A stretch of DNA of 59,069 nucleotides, taken from the NCBI GenBank assembly GCA_002102225.1, contig LQPB01000065.1, forward strand, positions 1 through 59,069, in the 5' to 3' direction. The stretch is from Mycobacterium interjectum. GTDB lineage: Bacteria > Actinomycetota > Actinomycetes > Mycobacteriales > Mycobacteriaceae. Under the pieces are notes generated by a model, which had not been told where the DNA came from, did no database searches, and saw only the letters and a program-made list of their open reading frames with translations. Below, piece after piece: positions 33,436 to 42,158 of the stretch. Every line of letters starts with the position of its first letter. The first letter of the stretch is position 1. Made by a program: the position numbers and the translations under genes.

Positions 33436-33461
33436 GATGGCGGAATCCTCGATCGTCACCG

Positions 33462-33473
33462 CTATCACGATAG
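33462..33473. promoter_or_regulatory. Perfect 12-bp palindrome in the thioesterase-fadD gap
   Basis: CTATC-AC-GATAG, inverted repeat with 2-bp centre, 26 bp before the thioesterase ATG and 24 bp before the fadD ATG. It is a good candidate for an operator shared by the divergent genes. Confidence 0.45.
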
Positions 33474-33497
33474 GGCAGGAGGATACAGGGACCGGGC

Positions 33498-35042
33498 ATG
33501 CCTCCAGTGATCGAAATTCCGCGCGGCCACAACCCATTCCCCGCAGACCCGACGGTGGGTGTGTCCCGCGGCGCCGACGGCGTCCCGCGCTACGGCCGCC
33601 TGCCGGCCACCCTGCTGGACATGCTCGCCGAGCAAGTCGACAACCGCCCGAACAGTGAGGCCGTGATCGAACTCGGCGCCGGCCGGCTGACCTACCGGCA
33701 GCTGTGGGAGGGCGCGGCGCGGGTGGCCGGCGGGCTGCACGCGGACGGACTGAGCCCGGGTGATCGCGTCGCCGTGCGCTACCCCGCGGGGATCGACTGG
33801 GTGCTGGCGTTCTGGGGCACGATTATGGCCGGCGGCGTTGCGGTGGCGGTCAATACGCGCTCGGCGCGCCCCGAGGTCGAGTTCGTCCTGTCCGACTCCG
33901 GCGCGCGGATCGACCTGTCCCCGGGCACACCGCTGCCCGACGGCCGGCCGTACGTGACCCACGGACTCGCGAACACCGACACGGCCGCCCTGTTCTACAC
34001 CTCGGGCACCACCGGCCACCCCAAGGGCGTGCCGACCACCCACGAGGCCTTCGTGACCAACACCGAGAACGCGATCCGCTGTCTCGACCAGCCCAGGGAT
34101 CTCGGCGAGGGGATGCGCACGCTCATCTCGGTGCCGCTGTTCCACGTGACCGGTTGCAACTCGCAGCTTTTGGCGGCGATGCGCCTCGGGGGCGCGTCGG
34201 TGATCATGCCCGCGCTCAACCTCGACGAGCTGATCGCGACGCTGGGCGCCGAGCGCATCTCGGTCATGGTGACCGTCCCGGCCATCTATGCGCTGATGTT
34301 GCGCCACAACGGCTTTGCGCAAGCCGACGTGTCCGGAGTCCGCTGGGTGGGTTACGGGGGCGCGCCCATCGCGCCGTCCTTGGTCAGATCGGTGAAGCAG
34401 GCGTTCCCATACGCAACCGTGTTCAACGGGTACGGCATGACCGAGACCGCCTCGCTGATGACCGTGCTGCCCGACCGCGAAGCCGTCGAGCACGCCGACT
34501 CCGTCGGCTATGCGGTGCCCTCGGTGGACCTGGGGCTGGTCCCGTTCGGCGGCGACGCGCCGGGTGTGGGCGAGTTGGTCGCGCGCGGCGCCAATGTCAC
34601 CGCGGGCTACTGGAACCGGCCGGAGGCCACCTCGGCCACCTTCGCCGACGGCTGGCTGCACACCGGCGACGTGGTCCGGGTCGACGACGCGGGGCGGGTG
34701 CACATCGTCGATCGGCTCAAGGACATCATCAACCGCGGCGGCGAGAACGTCTCCAGCGTCGAGGTCGAGGCCGCGCTGCTCTCGGCGCCCAACGTCGCCG
34801 ACGCCTGCGTGCTGGCGGTGCCCGACGAGGTGATGGGGGAGAAGGTCGGCGCCGTGCTCTTCGCCGGCGACGCGGAGATCGACGTGCGGGCCGTGCTCGA
34901 GCACTGCCGCGAGCAGCTGGCCGACTACAAGGTCCCGCAGTACGTCGCGGTGGTGTCCGAAGCGTTGCCGCGCAACGCCGGCGGCAAACTGCTCAAGGGC
35001 AAGCTGCGCGGCCAGGTGGACTGGGGAGACCCGCTCCGGTGA
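33498..35042 (+). CDS. Acyl-CoA synthetase / fatty-acid-AMP ligase (FadD family)
   Basis: A 514-residue ANL-superfamily enzyme: P-loop-like YTSGTTGHPKG near residue 167, FNGYGMTETA near residue 310, the adenylation motif GWLHTGD near residue 386, hinge DRLKDIINRGGENVSS near residue 404 and the C-terminal GGKLLKGK with the catalytic Lys. No insertion that would make it a FAAL-type ligase is evident, so CoA ligation is likely. AGGAGG at 33477-33482 is 15 nt from the ATG. The stop overlaps the GTG of the carboxylase, so the activated acyl-CoA probably feeds that enzyme. Confidence 0.9.
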   Translation: MPPVIEIPRGHNPFPADPTVGVSRGADGVPRYGRLPATLLDMLAEQVDNRPNSEAVIELGAGRLTYRQLWEGAARVAGGLHADGLSPGDRVAVRYPAGIDWVLAFWGTIMAGGVAVAVNTRSARPEVEFVLSDSGARIDLSPGTPLPDGRPYVTHGLANTDTAALFYTSGTTGHPKGVPTTHEAFVTNTENAIRCLDQPRDLGEGMRTLISVPLFHVTGCNSQLLAAMRLGGASVIMPALNLDELIATLGAERISVMVTVPAIYALMLRHNGFAQADVSGVRWVGYGGAPIAPSLVRSVKQAFPYATVFNGYGMTETASLMTVLPDREAVEHADSVGYAVPSVDLGLVPFGGDAPGVGELVARGANVTAGYWNRPEATSATFADGWLHTGDVVRVDDAGRVHIVDRLKDIINRGGENVSSVEVEAALLSAPNVADACVLAVPDEVMGEKVGAVLFAGDAEIDVRAVLEHCREQLADYKVPQYVAVVSEALPRNAGGKLLKGKLRGQVDWGDPLR

Positions 35043-38000
35043 GCGCCACCCTGCTGGTCGCCAACCGGGGCGAGATCGCGCTCCGAATCATCCGTACGGC
35101 AACGGAACTGGGCTACCGGGCGGTCTCGGTGTACGCCGACGACGACGCCGACAGCCCCCACGTGCACGCCGCCGACGAGGCGATAGGACTGCCGGGCTCG
35201 GGCCCCGCGGCCTACCTGAATCACGCCGAGCTGCTCGCGGCGGCCAAGGAGTCCGGCGCCGAGCTGGTCCACCCGGGCTACGGGTTTCTCAGCGAGAACG
35301 CCGAGTTCGCCCGCGCCTGCGCGGCCGCCGGCTGCACCTTCGTCGGGCCCGGCGCCGACGTGCTCGAGTTGGTCGGCAACAAGCCGTCGGCCCGCGCCGC
35401 CGCGATCGCGGCCGGCGTTCCGGTGCTGCCCGCGACCGAGGGACCCAGCGGCGTCGAGGACATCAAGGAGTTTTTCGCATCGCACCGCGGCCCCATCATG
35501 ATCAAGGCGGTCGCCGGCGGCGGCGGCCGGGGAATGCGAAAGGTGAGCGGCGCCGACCAGATCGAGCACGCCCACCGACAGTGCGCCGCGGAGGCGCAAC
35601 TCGGCTTCGGTGACCCCGCCCTGTTCGCCGAGGCGGTCCTGTCCGACGCGCGGCACATCGAGGTTCAGGTCGTGGGCGCCGCGGCCGGGCATCAGACGCA
35701 CGCGCTGGCGCTCGGCGATCGGGACTGCAGCATCCAGCGTCGCTACCAGAAGCTGGTCGAAATCGCGCCGGCCCCAGGGCTTTCCGAGCCGTTGCGCCGC
35801 GCGTTGCACCAGGCGGCGGCGCGGCTGTGCGCCCGGGTCGGCTTGCGCGGGGTGGCCACCGTCGAATTCCTGGTGGACGGCGATGGATTCGTGTTCCTCG
35901 AGGTCAACCCGCGCATCCAGGTGGAGCACACGGTGACCGAGGAAACGACCGGCGTGGACCTGGTGGCCGTCCAGCTGGCCATCGCCGGCGGCGCGTCGTA
36001 CTACCAGCTGGGGCTGCCGGCCGGAATCGCCTCGGACGGAAACGAAGTCATCGGCGAGCCGGCGGCCCCGCGCGGCATTGCGGTTCAGGCCCGGGTCAAC
36101 ACGGAGACCTTCGCCGCCGATGGATCGGTGGTGCCCGCGGCGGGCACCCTGACGGTGTTCTCGCCGCCGAGCGGGCCGGGCGTACGCGTCGACACCTACG
36201 GCAGGCCGGGCCTGATCATCAGCCCGCGATACGATTCGCTGCTGGCCAAGGTCATCGCCCATGTGCACGGGTCGTCGCTGCGGGCCGCGGTGCGCAAGGC
36301 CCGCACCGCGCTGGGCGAGTTCGGCATCGAGGGCGTTCGCACCAACATCGAGTTGCTGCGAGAGCTGCTGTCCGACAGCCAAATCGAGTCCGGCTGGGTG
36401 ACCACCGATTTTCTCGACGAGAAGCTGCCCGAGCTGGCCGCCGCCGCGCTGTCCCACCAGCACGACGTCCGTGTGGCGCCGGTCGAGCTCTACGCCGGCG
36501 AGGAGGCGCTGCGCGCGCAGCTGGCCGGCACCGTCGTCGAGGTCGCGGCCGAAGGCGAACAGATCGCGGCCGGCGGCCAGGTCGTCGTCCTCGAGGCGAT
36601 GAAGATGCAACACGTGCTCACCGCGCCGGACACGCTGCGAACCGTGCGCACCCTGGCGACACCCGGCCAGGTCGTCGGAACCGGCGATCCCCTGATCGTG
36701 TTCACCCGCACGAGCGCCGGGTCCGATGGCGAATTGTACTCGGCCGCAGTGGATCTCGACCGGCCGCGTGCCGACCTCGACGAGGTCGCCCACCGGCATC
36801 TGCTCACCCGTGACGAGGGCCGGCAGGCGGCGGTGGCCAAGCGGCACGCGCGAGGCCGGCGCACCGCGCGGGAGAACATCGCCGACCTGGTCGACCCCGG
36901 CAGTTTCGTCGAGTACGGCGCGCTGGCGATCGCCGCCCAGCGCAGCCGGCGCTCCGAAGAGGACCTGATCGCCAACACCCCGGCCGACGGCCTGGTCGCC
37001 GGCCTGGCCAGGATCGGGGGCGGCGAGGCGGTCGTCGTGTCGTATGACTACACGGTGCTCGCCGGCACGCAGGGCATGCGCAACCACGCCAAGACCGACC
37101 GTGTCTTCGAGCTGGCCACCCGAAAAGGCCTGCCGGTGGTGCTGTTTGCCGAGGGGGGTGGCGGCCGGCCCGGCGACACCGACGTCGGCGGGGCCGCCGG
37201 GCTCGACGTGCCGACCTTTCGGATGTTGGCCGCGCTGAACGGGAAGGTGCCGCTGGTGTCGATCGTCTCCGGCCGTTGCTTCGCCGGCAACGCGGCGCTC
37301 GCCGGGGTGTGCGACGTGATCATCGCGACCCCCGACGCCAACATCGGCATGGGCGGGCCGGCCATGATCGAGGGCGGCGGGCTGGGGGTGTACCCGCCGG
37401 AGGCGATCGGACCCATCGACGTGCAGCGGCACAACGGCGTCGTCGACCTGGTCGCCCGCGACGAGGCGCACGCCGTCGCGCTCGCCAAGCAATACCTGTC
37501 GTATTTCCAGGGCGCGCTCGACGACTGGGAGGCACCCGACCCGCGGCTCGCGCGACACGTGGTGCCGGAGAACCGGTTACGGGCCTACGACGTGCACCGC
37601 GCGATCGCGTCGGTCGTGGACGTCGGTTCCGTGCTGGAGCTGCGGCCCGACTACGGCGTCGGGATCGTCACCGCGCTGGTGCGCGTCGAGGGCGTGGCGT
37701 ACGGGTTGATCGCCAACAGCACCCACCACCTCGGCGGTGCGATCGACGCCGAGGCGGCCGACAAGGCCGGCGACTTTCTCGCCCTGTGCGAGGCGTTCCG
37801 GTTGCCGGTGATCTCGCTGTGCGACACGCCGGGATTCATGGTGGGGCCCGAGGCGGAAAAGGAGGCCGCTGTGCGCCGCTTCGGCCGAATGTTCGTCCTG
37901 GGCGCGAGGCTGACCGTGCCGCTGGGAATGATCATCCTGCGCAAGGGCTACGGGCTCGGCGCGATGGCGATGGCCGGCGGGTCTTTCCGCGCCCCCCGGT

Positions 38001-38245
38001 TCACAGTGGCCTGGCCGACCGGGGAGATCGGCGGGATGGGTTTGGAAGGCGCCGTGCGGCTCGGGTTCAGCAAGGAACTCGCGGCCGAGGCGGATCCCGC
38101 CGCGCGCCAGCAGCTGTTCGACAAGCTCGTCGCGGCGGCCTACCAGCACGGGAAGGCGCTGCGGTCGGCCACCACGTTCGAACTCGACGACGTCATCGAC
38201 CCCGCCGACTCCCGGGCCTGGATCACCAGGCTCCCGGGAGGCTGA
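35039..38245 (+). CDS. Single-chain biotin-dependent acyl-CoA carboxylase (BC-BCCP-CT), LCC-like
   Basis: A 1068-residue enzyme joining functions that are usually separate subunits. Residues about 1-450 form biotin carboxylase (HPGYGFLSENAEF near 79, KAVAGGGGRGMRKV ATP loop, EVNPRIQVEHT near 298). The biotinyl domain has EAMKM with K522. Residues about 570-1068 form the carboxyltransferase (VLAGTQGMRNHAKTD, GGGGRPGDTD, then CDTPGFMVGPEAE and RKGYGLGAMAMAGG). This layout matches the long-chain acyl-CoA carboxylase that I recall from M. avium subsp. paratuberculosis. The GTG start overlaps the fadD stop. The long upstream frame is a fadD shadow. Confidence 0.92.
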   Translation: MSATLLVANRGEIALRIIRTATELGYRAVSVYADDDADSPHVHAADEAIGLPGSGPAAYLNHAELLAAAKESGAELVHPGYGFLSENAEFARACAAAGCTFVGPGADVLELVGNKPSARAAAIAAGVPVLPATEGPSGVEDIKEFFASHRGPIMIKAVAGGGGRGMRKVSGADQIEHAHRQCAAEAQLGFGDPALFAEAVLSDARHIEVQVVGAAAGHQTHALALGDRDCSIQRRYQKLVEIAPAPGLSEPLRRALHQAAARLCARVGLRGVATVEFLVDGDGFVFLEVNPRIQVEHTVTEETTGVDLVAVQLAIAGGASYYQLGLPAGIASDGNEVIGEPAAPRGIAVQARVNTETFAADGSVVPAAGTLTVFSPPSGPGVRVDTYGRPGLIISPRYDSLLAKVIAHVHGSSLRAAVRKARTALGEFGIEGVRTNIELLRELLSDSQIESGWVTTDFLDEKLPELAAAALSHQHDVRVAPVELYAGEEALRAQLAGTVVEVAAEGEQIAAGGQVVVLEAMKMQHVLTAPDTLRTVRTLATPGQVVGTGDPLIVFTRTSAGSDGELYSAAVDLDRPRADLDEVAHRHLLTRDEGRQAAVAKRHARGRRTARENIADLVDPGSFVEYGALAIAAQRSRRSEEDLIANTPADGLVAGLARIGGGEAVVVSYDYTVLAGTQGMRNHAKTDRVFELATRKGLPVVLFAEGGGGRPGDTDVGGAAGLDVPTFRMLAALNGKVPLVSIVSGRCFAGNAALAGVCDVIIATPDANIGMGGPAMIEGGGLGVYPPEAIGPIDVQRHNGVVDLVARDEAHAVALAKQYLSYFQGALDDWEAPDPRLARHVVPENRLRAYDVHRAIASVVDVGSVLELRPDYGVGIVTALVRVEGVAYGLIANSTHHLGGAIDAEAADKAGDFLALCEAFRLPVISLCDTPGFMVGPEAEKEAAVRRFGRMFVLGARLTVPLGMIILRKGYGLGAMAMAGGSFRAPRFTVAWPTGEIGGMGLEGAVRLGFSKELAAEADPAARQQLFDKLVAAAYQHGKALRSATTFELDDVIDPADSRAWITRLPGG

Positions 38246-38256
38246 GGGTGCGACGG

Positions 38257-38607
38257 TTATGCGTGGCCGGAACCGCAGCCGACGCCCGGCAGGCAGCCGG
38301 TTCCGCCCGGCACGCCGCCGGGACCGGCGAACTGGCCGCCCGAGCCGCAGCCGACGCCCGGCACGCAGCCCTGTCCGCCCGGGCCGCCGCCGGGTCCCTG
38401 GTTCTGGCCGCCGGAGCCGCAGTTGCCGTTGGCGTCGCAGCCGCCGCCGCCCGGGTCGTCCTTGAAGACGATGTGCGTGGGCGCGGGTCCGGAAGGTGCT
38501 GCGGCGGAAGCAACCGGGTCGGTCATCGCGATCGGCGCGACCGCAATCGCCGCGGCGGCAGCCCCGCTCACCACCAGTCTTTTCGTGAGGGTTAATTTCG
38601 TGAACAT
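38257..38607 (-). CDS. Exported Cys/Gly-rich tandem-repeat protein
   Basis: A 116-residue protein. A signal peptide covers residues 1 to about 37 (basic start, Ala-rich hydrophobic run, cleavage near SAAA). The mature part is almost wholly a 24-residue repeat: units begin CDANGNCGSGGQ, CVPGVGCGSGGQ and CLPGVGCGSGHA (third truncated), each with C-x5-C. This gives six cysteines in three identical pairs, suggesting metal binding or disulfide loops. No family recognised. It is convergent with the carboxylase gene (11-bp gap) and divergent from the SDR-FadE operon. Confidence 0.72.
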   Translation of the reverse strand: MFTKLTLTKRLVVSGAAAAAIAVAPIAMTDPVASAAAPSGPAPTHIVFKDDPGGGGCDANGNCGSGGQNQGPGGGPGGQGCVPGVGCGSGGQFAGPGGVPGGTGCLPGVGCGSGHA

Positions 38608-38634
38608 GCGGGTCGGTTACCACGTACGCACATG

Positions 38635-38650
38635 TGTAAACATCCTTACA
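38635..38650. promoter_or_regulatory. Operator-like inverted repeat upstream of the SDR-FadE operon
   Basis: TGTAA-ACATCC-TTACA, perfect 5-bp arms with a 6-bp spacer, 23 bp before the SDR ATG in an AT-richer patch. It also overlaps CACATGTG on its left. Confidence 0.45.
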
Positions 38651-38673
38651 AGCGAACGGGAAGGCGCACCGCG

Positions 38674-39441
38674 ATGACCTCACTGGATTTGACCGGCCGC
38701 AGCGCAATCGTCACCGGGGCGTCGCGCGGGATCGGGCTGGCGATCGCCCAGCAACTGGCCGCGGCCGGCGCCGACGTGGTGCTGACCGCGCGCAAGCAGG
38801 AGGCCGCCGACGCGGCCGCGGCGCAGGTCGGCGAGAAGGCCGTGGGCGTCGGCGCGCACGCCGTCGACGAGGAGGCCGCGCGACGCTGCGTCGACCTCAC
38901 GCTGGAGCGCTTCGGCCGCGTCGACATCCTGGTCAACAACGCGGGTACGAACCCGGCGTACGGTCCGCTGATCGACCAGGACCACGCCCGGTTCACCAAG
39001 ATCTTCGACGTCAACCTGTGGGCGCCGCTGCTGTGGACCTCGCTCGTCGTCAAGTCCTGGATGGGCGAGCACGGCGGGGCGATCGTCAACACTGCGTCGA
39101 TCGGTGGGATGCACCAGTCGCCCGCGATGGGGATGTACAACGCCACCAAGGCCGCGCTGATCCACGTCACCAAGCAACTGGCGCTCGAGCTTTCGCCGCG
39201 CGTCCGGGTCAACGCCATCGCCCCGGGCGTGGTGCGCACCCGGCTGGCCGAGGCGCTGTGGAAGGACCACGAGGATCCGCTGGCGTCGACGATCGCGCTG
39301 GGGCGCATCGGTGAGCCGGCCGACGTGGCCGGCGCGGTCGCCTTTCTGGTCTCCGACGCGGCGAGCTGGATCACCGGCGAGACGATGGTGATCGACGGCG
39401 GCCTGCTGCTCGGCCCCGCACAGGGATACCAGGCCCAATGA
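38674..39441 (+). CDS. Short-chain dehydrogenase/reductase (Rv2766c-like)
   Basis: Classical SDR of 255 residues: NAD(P) motif TGASRGIG near residue 13, NNAGT near residue 89, catalytic Ser in NTASIGG and the YNATKAAL (YxxxK) motif near residue 153. It is annotated fabG5-like in M. tuberculosis (Rv2766c), probably a 3-hydroxyacyl dehydrogenase. ATG 38674 is chosen because the family begins MTSLDLTGRSAIVTG; the ATG-like codon at 38632 would put the operator within the gene. It overlaps the first FadE (ATGA). Confidence 0.87.
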   Translation: MTSLDLTGRSAIVTGASRGIGLAIAQQLAAAGADVVLTARKQEAADAAAAQVGEKAVGVGAHAVDEEAARRCVDLTLERFGRVDILVNNAGTNPAYGPLIDQDHARFTKIFDVNLWAPLLWTSLVVKSWMGEHGGAIVNTASIGGMHQSPAMGMYNATKAALIHVTKQLALELSPRVRVNAIAPGVVRTRLAEALWKDHEDPLASTIALGRIGEPADVAGAVAFLVSDAASWITGETMVIDGGLLLGPAQGYQAQ

Positions 39442-40622
39442 GTCTTGAGGCGGACCTCGAGGCGCGGGTCAGGAAGTTGCTGGACGAGCACGACCCGGCC
39501 AGCACCGAACCGCGGGAATTCCTTGGGGCGCAATATGATGCGGGGCTGGCCTGGGTGTACCTGCCGGAGGGATTCGGCGGGCTGGGCCTGACGCGCAAAG
39601 CCCAGGAATTCGTTGACGCCGAGCTCGCCGCCGCGGGCGCGCCAGTGGGCGGCACCCCCAAGAACTACATCGGCATGGGCATGGCGGCGCCGACGATCGC
39701 GGCGTTCGGGACCGACGAGCAGAAGCGAAAGTTCCTGCGGCCGTTGTTCACCGGCGAGCAGATCTATTGCCAGTTGTTCAGCGAGCCCGGGGCCGGCTCG
39801 GACCTGGCCGGGGTCTCCACCCGGGCGGTCCGCGACGGGGACGACTGGATTGTCAACGGGCAGAAGGTGTGGACGTCGCAGGCGCAGCACGCGACCATGG
39901 CCATCCTGGTCGCACGCACCGACCCGACGGTGCCCAAACACGCGGGCCTGACGTACTTCCTGTGCGACATGACGCAGCCCGGCGTGGAGGTCCGGCCGCT
40001 GCGCCAGATCACCGGCGAGGCGGAATTCAACGAGGTGTTCCTCACCGACGTCCGGGTGCCCGACGCCAATCGGCTCGGCCCGGAGGGCGGCGGCTGGCGC
40101 GTCGCGACCACCACCCTCAACAACGAGCGCGTCGCCATCGGCACCCGCGCCGGGACGCCGCGCGAGGGCGGCCACATCGGCAAGGTCGCCAAGGCCTGGC
40201 GACACGAGCCGGCACTGCGCGACCCCGCCATGCACGACGAGCTGATGCGGCTGTGGGTCGAGGCGGAGGTGCTGCGGCTGGCCGGTGAGCGGTTGCGCCA
40301 GCAGGCGAGCGTGGGTCAGCCCGGACCGGAGGGTGCGGGCATGAAGGTGGCCTTCGCGCGGCTGGCCCAGGCGATCTCGGGATTCGAGATCGAACTGCAC
40401 GGCGAAGCCGGGCTGCGCTACGACGACTGGACGATGCGCAGACCGGAAACGGTCGACCTGGTCGGTCGCGAGCCCGGCTACCGCTACCTGCGGGCCCGCG
40501 GCAACTCCATCGAGGGTGGCACGTCGGAGGTGTTGCGCAACACCATCTCCGAGCGGATCCTCGGCCTGCCGGGCGAGCATCGCGTGGATAAGGACAGACC
40601 GTGGAAGGACCTGGACCGGTGA
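39438..40622 (+). CDS. Acyl-CoA dehydrogenase, FadE alpha-type subunit
   Basis: A 394-residue acyl-CoA dehydrogenase: FSEPGAGSDLAGV near residue 114, WIVNGQKVWTSQA near residue 135, the central FAD/substrate segments and RGNSIEGGTSEVLRNTISER near residue 355, which carries the usual C-terminal FAD contacts. The next gene is a second, divergent FadE overlapping by 4 bp, an arrangement typical of heterotetrameric (alpha2-beta2) enzymes of actinobacterial sterol side-chain catabolism. The actual substrate is unknown. Confidence 0.9.
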   Translation: MSLEADLEARVRKLLDEHDPASTEPREFLGAQYDAGLAWVYLPEGFGGLGLTRKAQEFVDAELAAAGAPVGGTPKNYIGMGMAAPTIAAFGTDEQKRKFLRPLFTGEQIYCQLFSEPGAGSDLAGVSTRAVRDGDDWIVNGQKVWTSQAQHATMAILVARTDPTVPKHAGLTYFLCDMTQPGVEVRPLRQITGEAEFNEVFLTDVRVPDANRLGPEGGGWRVATTTLNNERVAIGTRAGTPREGGHIGKVAKAWRHEPALRDPAMHDELMRLWVEAEVLRLAGERLRQQASVGQPGPEGAGMKVAFARLAQAISGFEIELHGEAGLRYDDWTMRRPETVDLVGREPGYRYLRARGNSIEGGTSEVLRNTISERILGLPGEHRVDKDRPWKDLDR

Positions 40623-41713
40623 GCGACCTGTTGTACTCCGACACCGAGGACGCGTTGCGGGACAGCGTCCGAAACCTGTTCGCCGACCGCTGCCCACCCG
40701 AATCGGTGGCGCGCGCCTATGACGCCGAGCCGCAGGACTTTTCCGGCCTCTGGCGGACGCTCGCCGCCGACCTCGGGGTGGCTGGGCTGCTGGTGCCCGA
40801 GTCGCTCGGCGGTGCCGGCGCGGGTGCGCGCGAGGCCGCCGTCGTCATGGAGGAGATCGGCAGGGCCGTCGCGCCGGTGCCGTTTCTGTCCAGCGCGGTG
40901 CTGGCCACCGTCGCCCTGCTGGGCGCCGGCGACACCGAAACGGTGTCGGCGCTGGCCCGGGGCGAGGTCACCGCGGCGCTGGTGGTGCCGCTGTCCACCG
41001 CGCCGGGCGATTCGGTCGCGGGCGTCAGCGGCGGTGCCGGCGGCGGCCTGAGCGGATCGGTCGGCAGCGTCGCGGGCGCCGGCGAGGCCGACGTGCTGGT
41101 GGTGCCGGTGGCGGGCCCGGACGGGCTCGAGCTGCACACCGTGGCGCGCACCGCGGCGGGCGTGCAGGTGTCTCCGGTGCTGGCGCTGGACATGACGAGA
41201 CCGCTTGCGGACGTGAGCTTTTCGGGCGCGGCGTCGACACTGGTGGGCCCGGCGGGCGCCGCGCTGGCCGACGCGCTGCGCACGGCGGCGGCCCTGCTGG
41301 CCTCCGAGCAGCTCGGGGTGGCCCAGTGGTGTTTCGACACCACGCTGGCCTACGTCAAGCAGCGCAAGCAGTTCGGGCGCGCGATCGGCTCCTACCAGGC
41401 GATCAAGCATCGCCTGGCCGACCTGTGGTTCGAGATCGGCGCGGCGACGGCGGCCGCGCGGTACGCCGCCGACGCGTGCGCTCGCGGCGACGACGATGCG
41501 TCGACCGCGGCCGCCATCGCCCAGGCTTACTGCAGCGGCATCGCGGTCCACGCCGCGGAGGAGTGCGTGCAACTGCACGGCGGCATCGGAATGACCTGGG
41601 AGTATCCGGCGCACCTCTACCTCAAGCGGGCCAAGAGCGACCAGTTGGCGCTCGGCACCGCCTACCGCCACCGAGCCCTGTTGGGGGAGCTGGTCAACCT
41701 GCCGGCGTCGTGA
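40619..41713 (+). CDS. Acyl-CoA dehydrogenase, FadE beta-type subunit
   Basis: A 364-residue partner FadE starting at GTG 40619 (MSDLLYSDTEDALRDSV), whose first bases overlap the upstream stop. The C-terminal part is well conserved (YVKQRKQFGRAIGSYQAIKH near residue 248, LHGGIGMTWEYPAHLYLKRA near residue 317). The middle has a Ser/Gly-rich insert (about residues 128-158) where the substrate-side beta domain is expected, and the canonical FAD-side SEP motif is not seen, consistent with a supporting subunit. It overlaps the convergent PAS gene by 20 bp. Confidence 0.87.
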   Translation: MSDLLYSDTEDALRDSVRNLFADRCPPESVARAYDAEPQDFSGLWRTLAADLGVAGLLVPESLGGAGAGAREAAVVMEEIGRAVAPVPFLSSAVLATVALLGAGDTETVSALARGEVTAALVVPLSTAPGDSVAGVSGGAGGGLSGSVGSVAGAGEADVLVVPVAGPDGLELHTVARTAAGVQVSPVLALDMTRPLADVSFSGAASTLVGPAGAALADALRTAAALLASEQLGVAQWCFDTTLAYVKQRKQFGRAIGSYQAIKHRLADLWFEIGAATAAARYAADACARGDDDASTAAAIAQAYCSGIAVHAAEECVQLHGGIGMTWEYPAHLYLKRAKSDQLALGTAYRHRALLGELVNLPAS

Positions 41714-42158
41714 TGGCCGGGGCGTCGTTGAGCCACAGCTCCTCGGTGCGGTCGTGGAAGGTGACCAGCGCGACCGTGTCGTCACGGCGTCGCATCGCCG
41801 ACTTGCTCATGCTGGCCCACACCGAGTGGCCGGATTTGTGCCGCAATTCGACGAGCCGCTTGGCGCCCGTGCCGACCAGGGTCACCCAGCGGTCGTCGGC
41901 CGGCACGCTGTAAAAGATGTGTTCGAACTCCATCTGGAGCAGATCGTCGGGCGAGTGCCCCACCATCTCGCAGAACGAGTTGTTGGCAAACAGGATGGTG
42001 CCCAGGCGGTCGACCGCGAGGGCCGGGGACGGCAGCCGGTCCAGGACGACCAGGGCCGGCATCCGGTGCAGCTCGTCGATCGGCAGGTGGTTGGGCGGCC
42101 TCGGGCTTCGACGCTCAATTCGTCGACCGTTGACGGCTGTGGGAATCTTCGCGATCAC
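41694..42158 (-). CDS. Stand-alone PAS-domain protein
   Basis: A 154-residue protein with one PAS domain over residues about 35-145: DRLPSPALAVDRLGTILFAN, the FCEMVGHSPDDLL turn and the RHKSGHSVWASM strands. No kinase, HTH or GGDEF output is attached, so it would act as a sensor or adaptor for a partner encoded elsewhere. GTG start at 42158 with GGGGG four bases upstream. The gap upstream of it is AT-rich. Its 3' end overlaps the convergent FadE gene. Confidence 0.75.
   Translation of the reverse strand: MIAKIPTAVNGRRIERRSPRPPNHLPIDELHRMPALVVLDRLPSPALAVDRLGTILFANNSFCEMVGHSPDDLLQMEFEHIFYSVPADDRWVTLVGTGAKRLVELRHKSGHSVWASMSKSAMRRRDDTVALVTFHDRTEELWLNDAPAITTPAG

Noticed and set aside
34154..35038. 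Long upstream extension of the carboxylase frame
   Set aside because: This part is out of phase with fadD and reads as Arg/Ala-rich shadow; biotin carboxylase begins with LLVANRGEIALRI right after GTG 35039.
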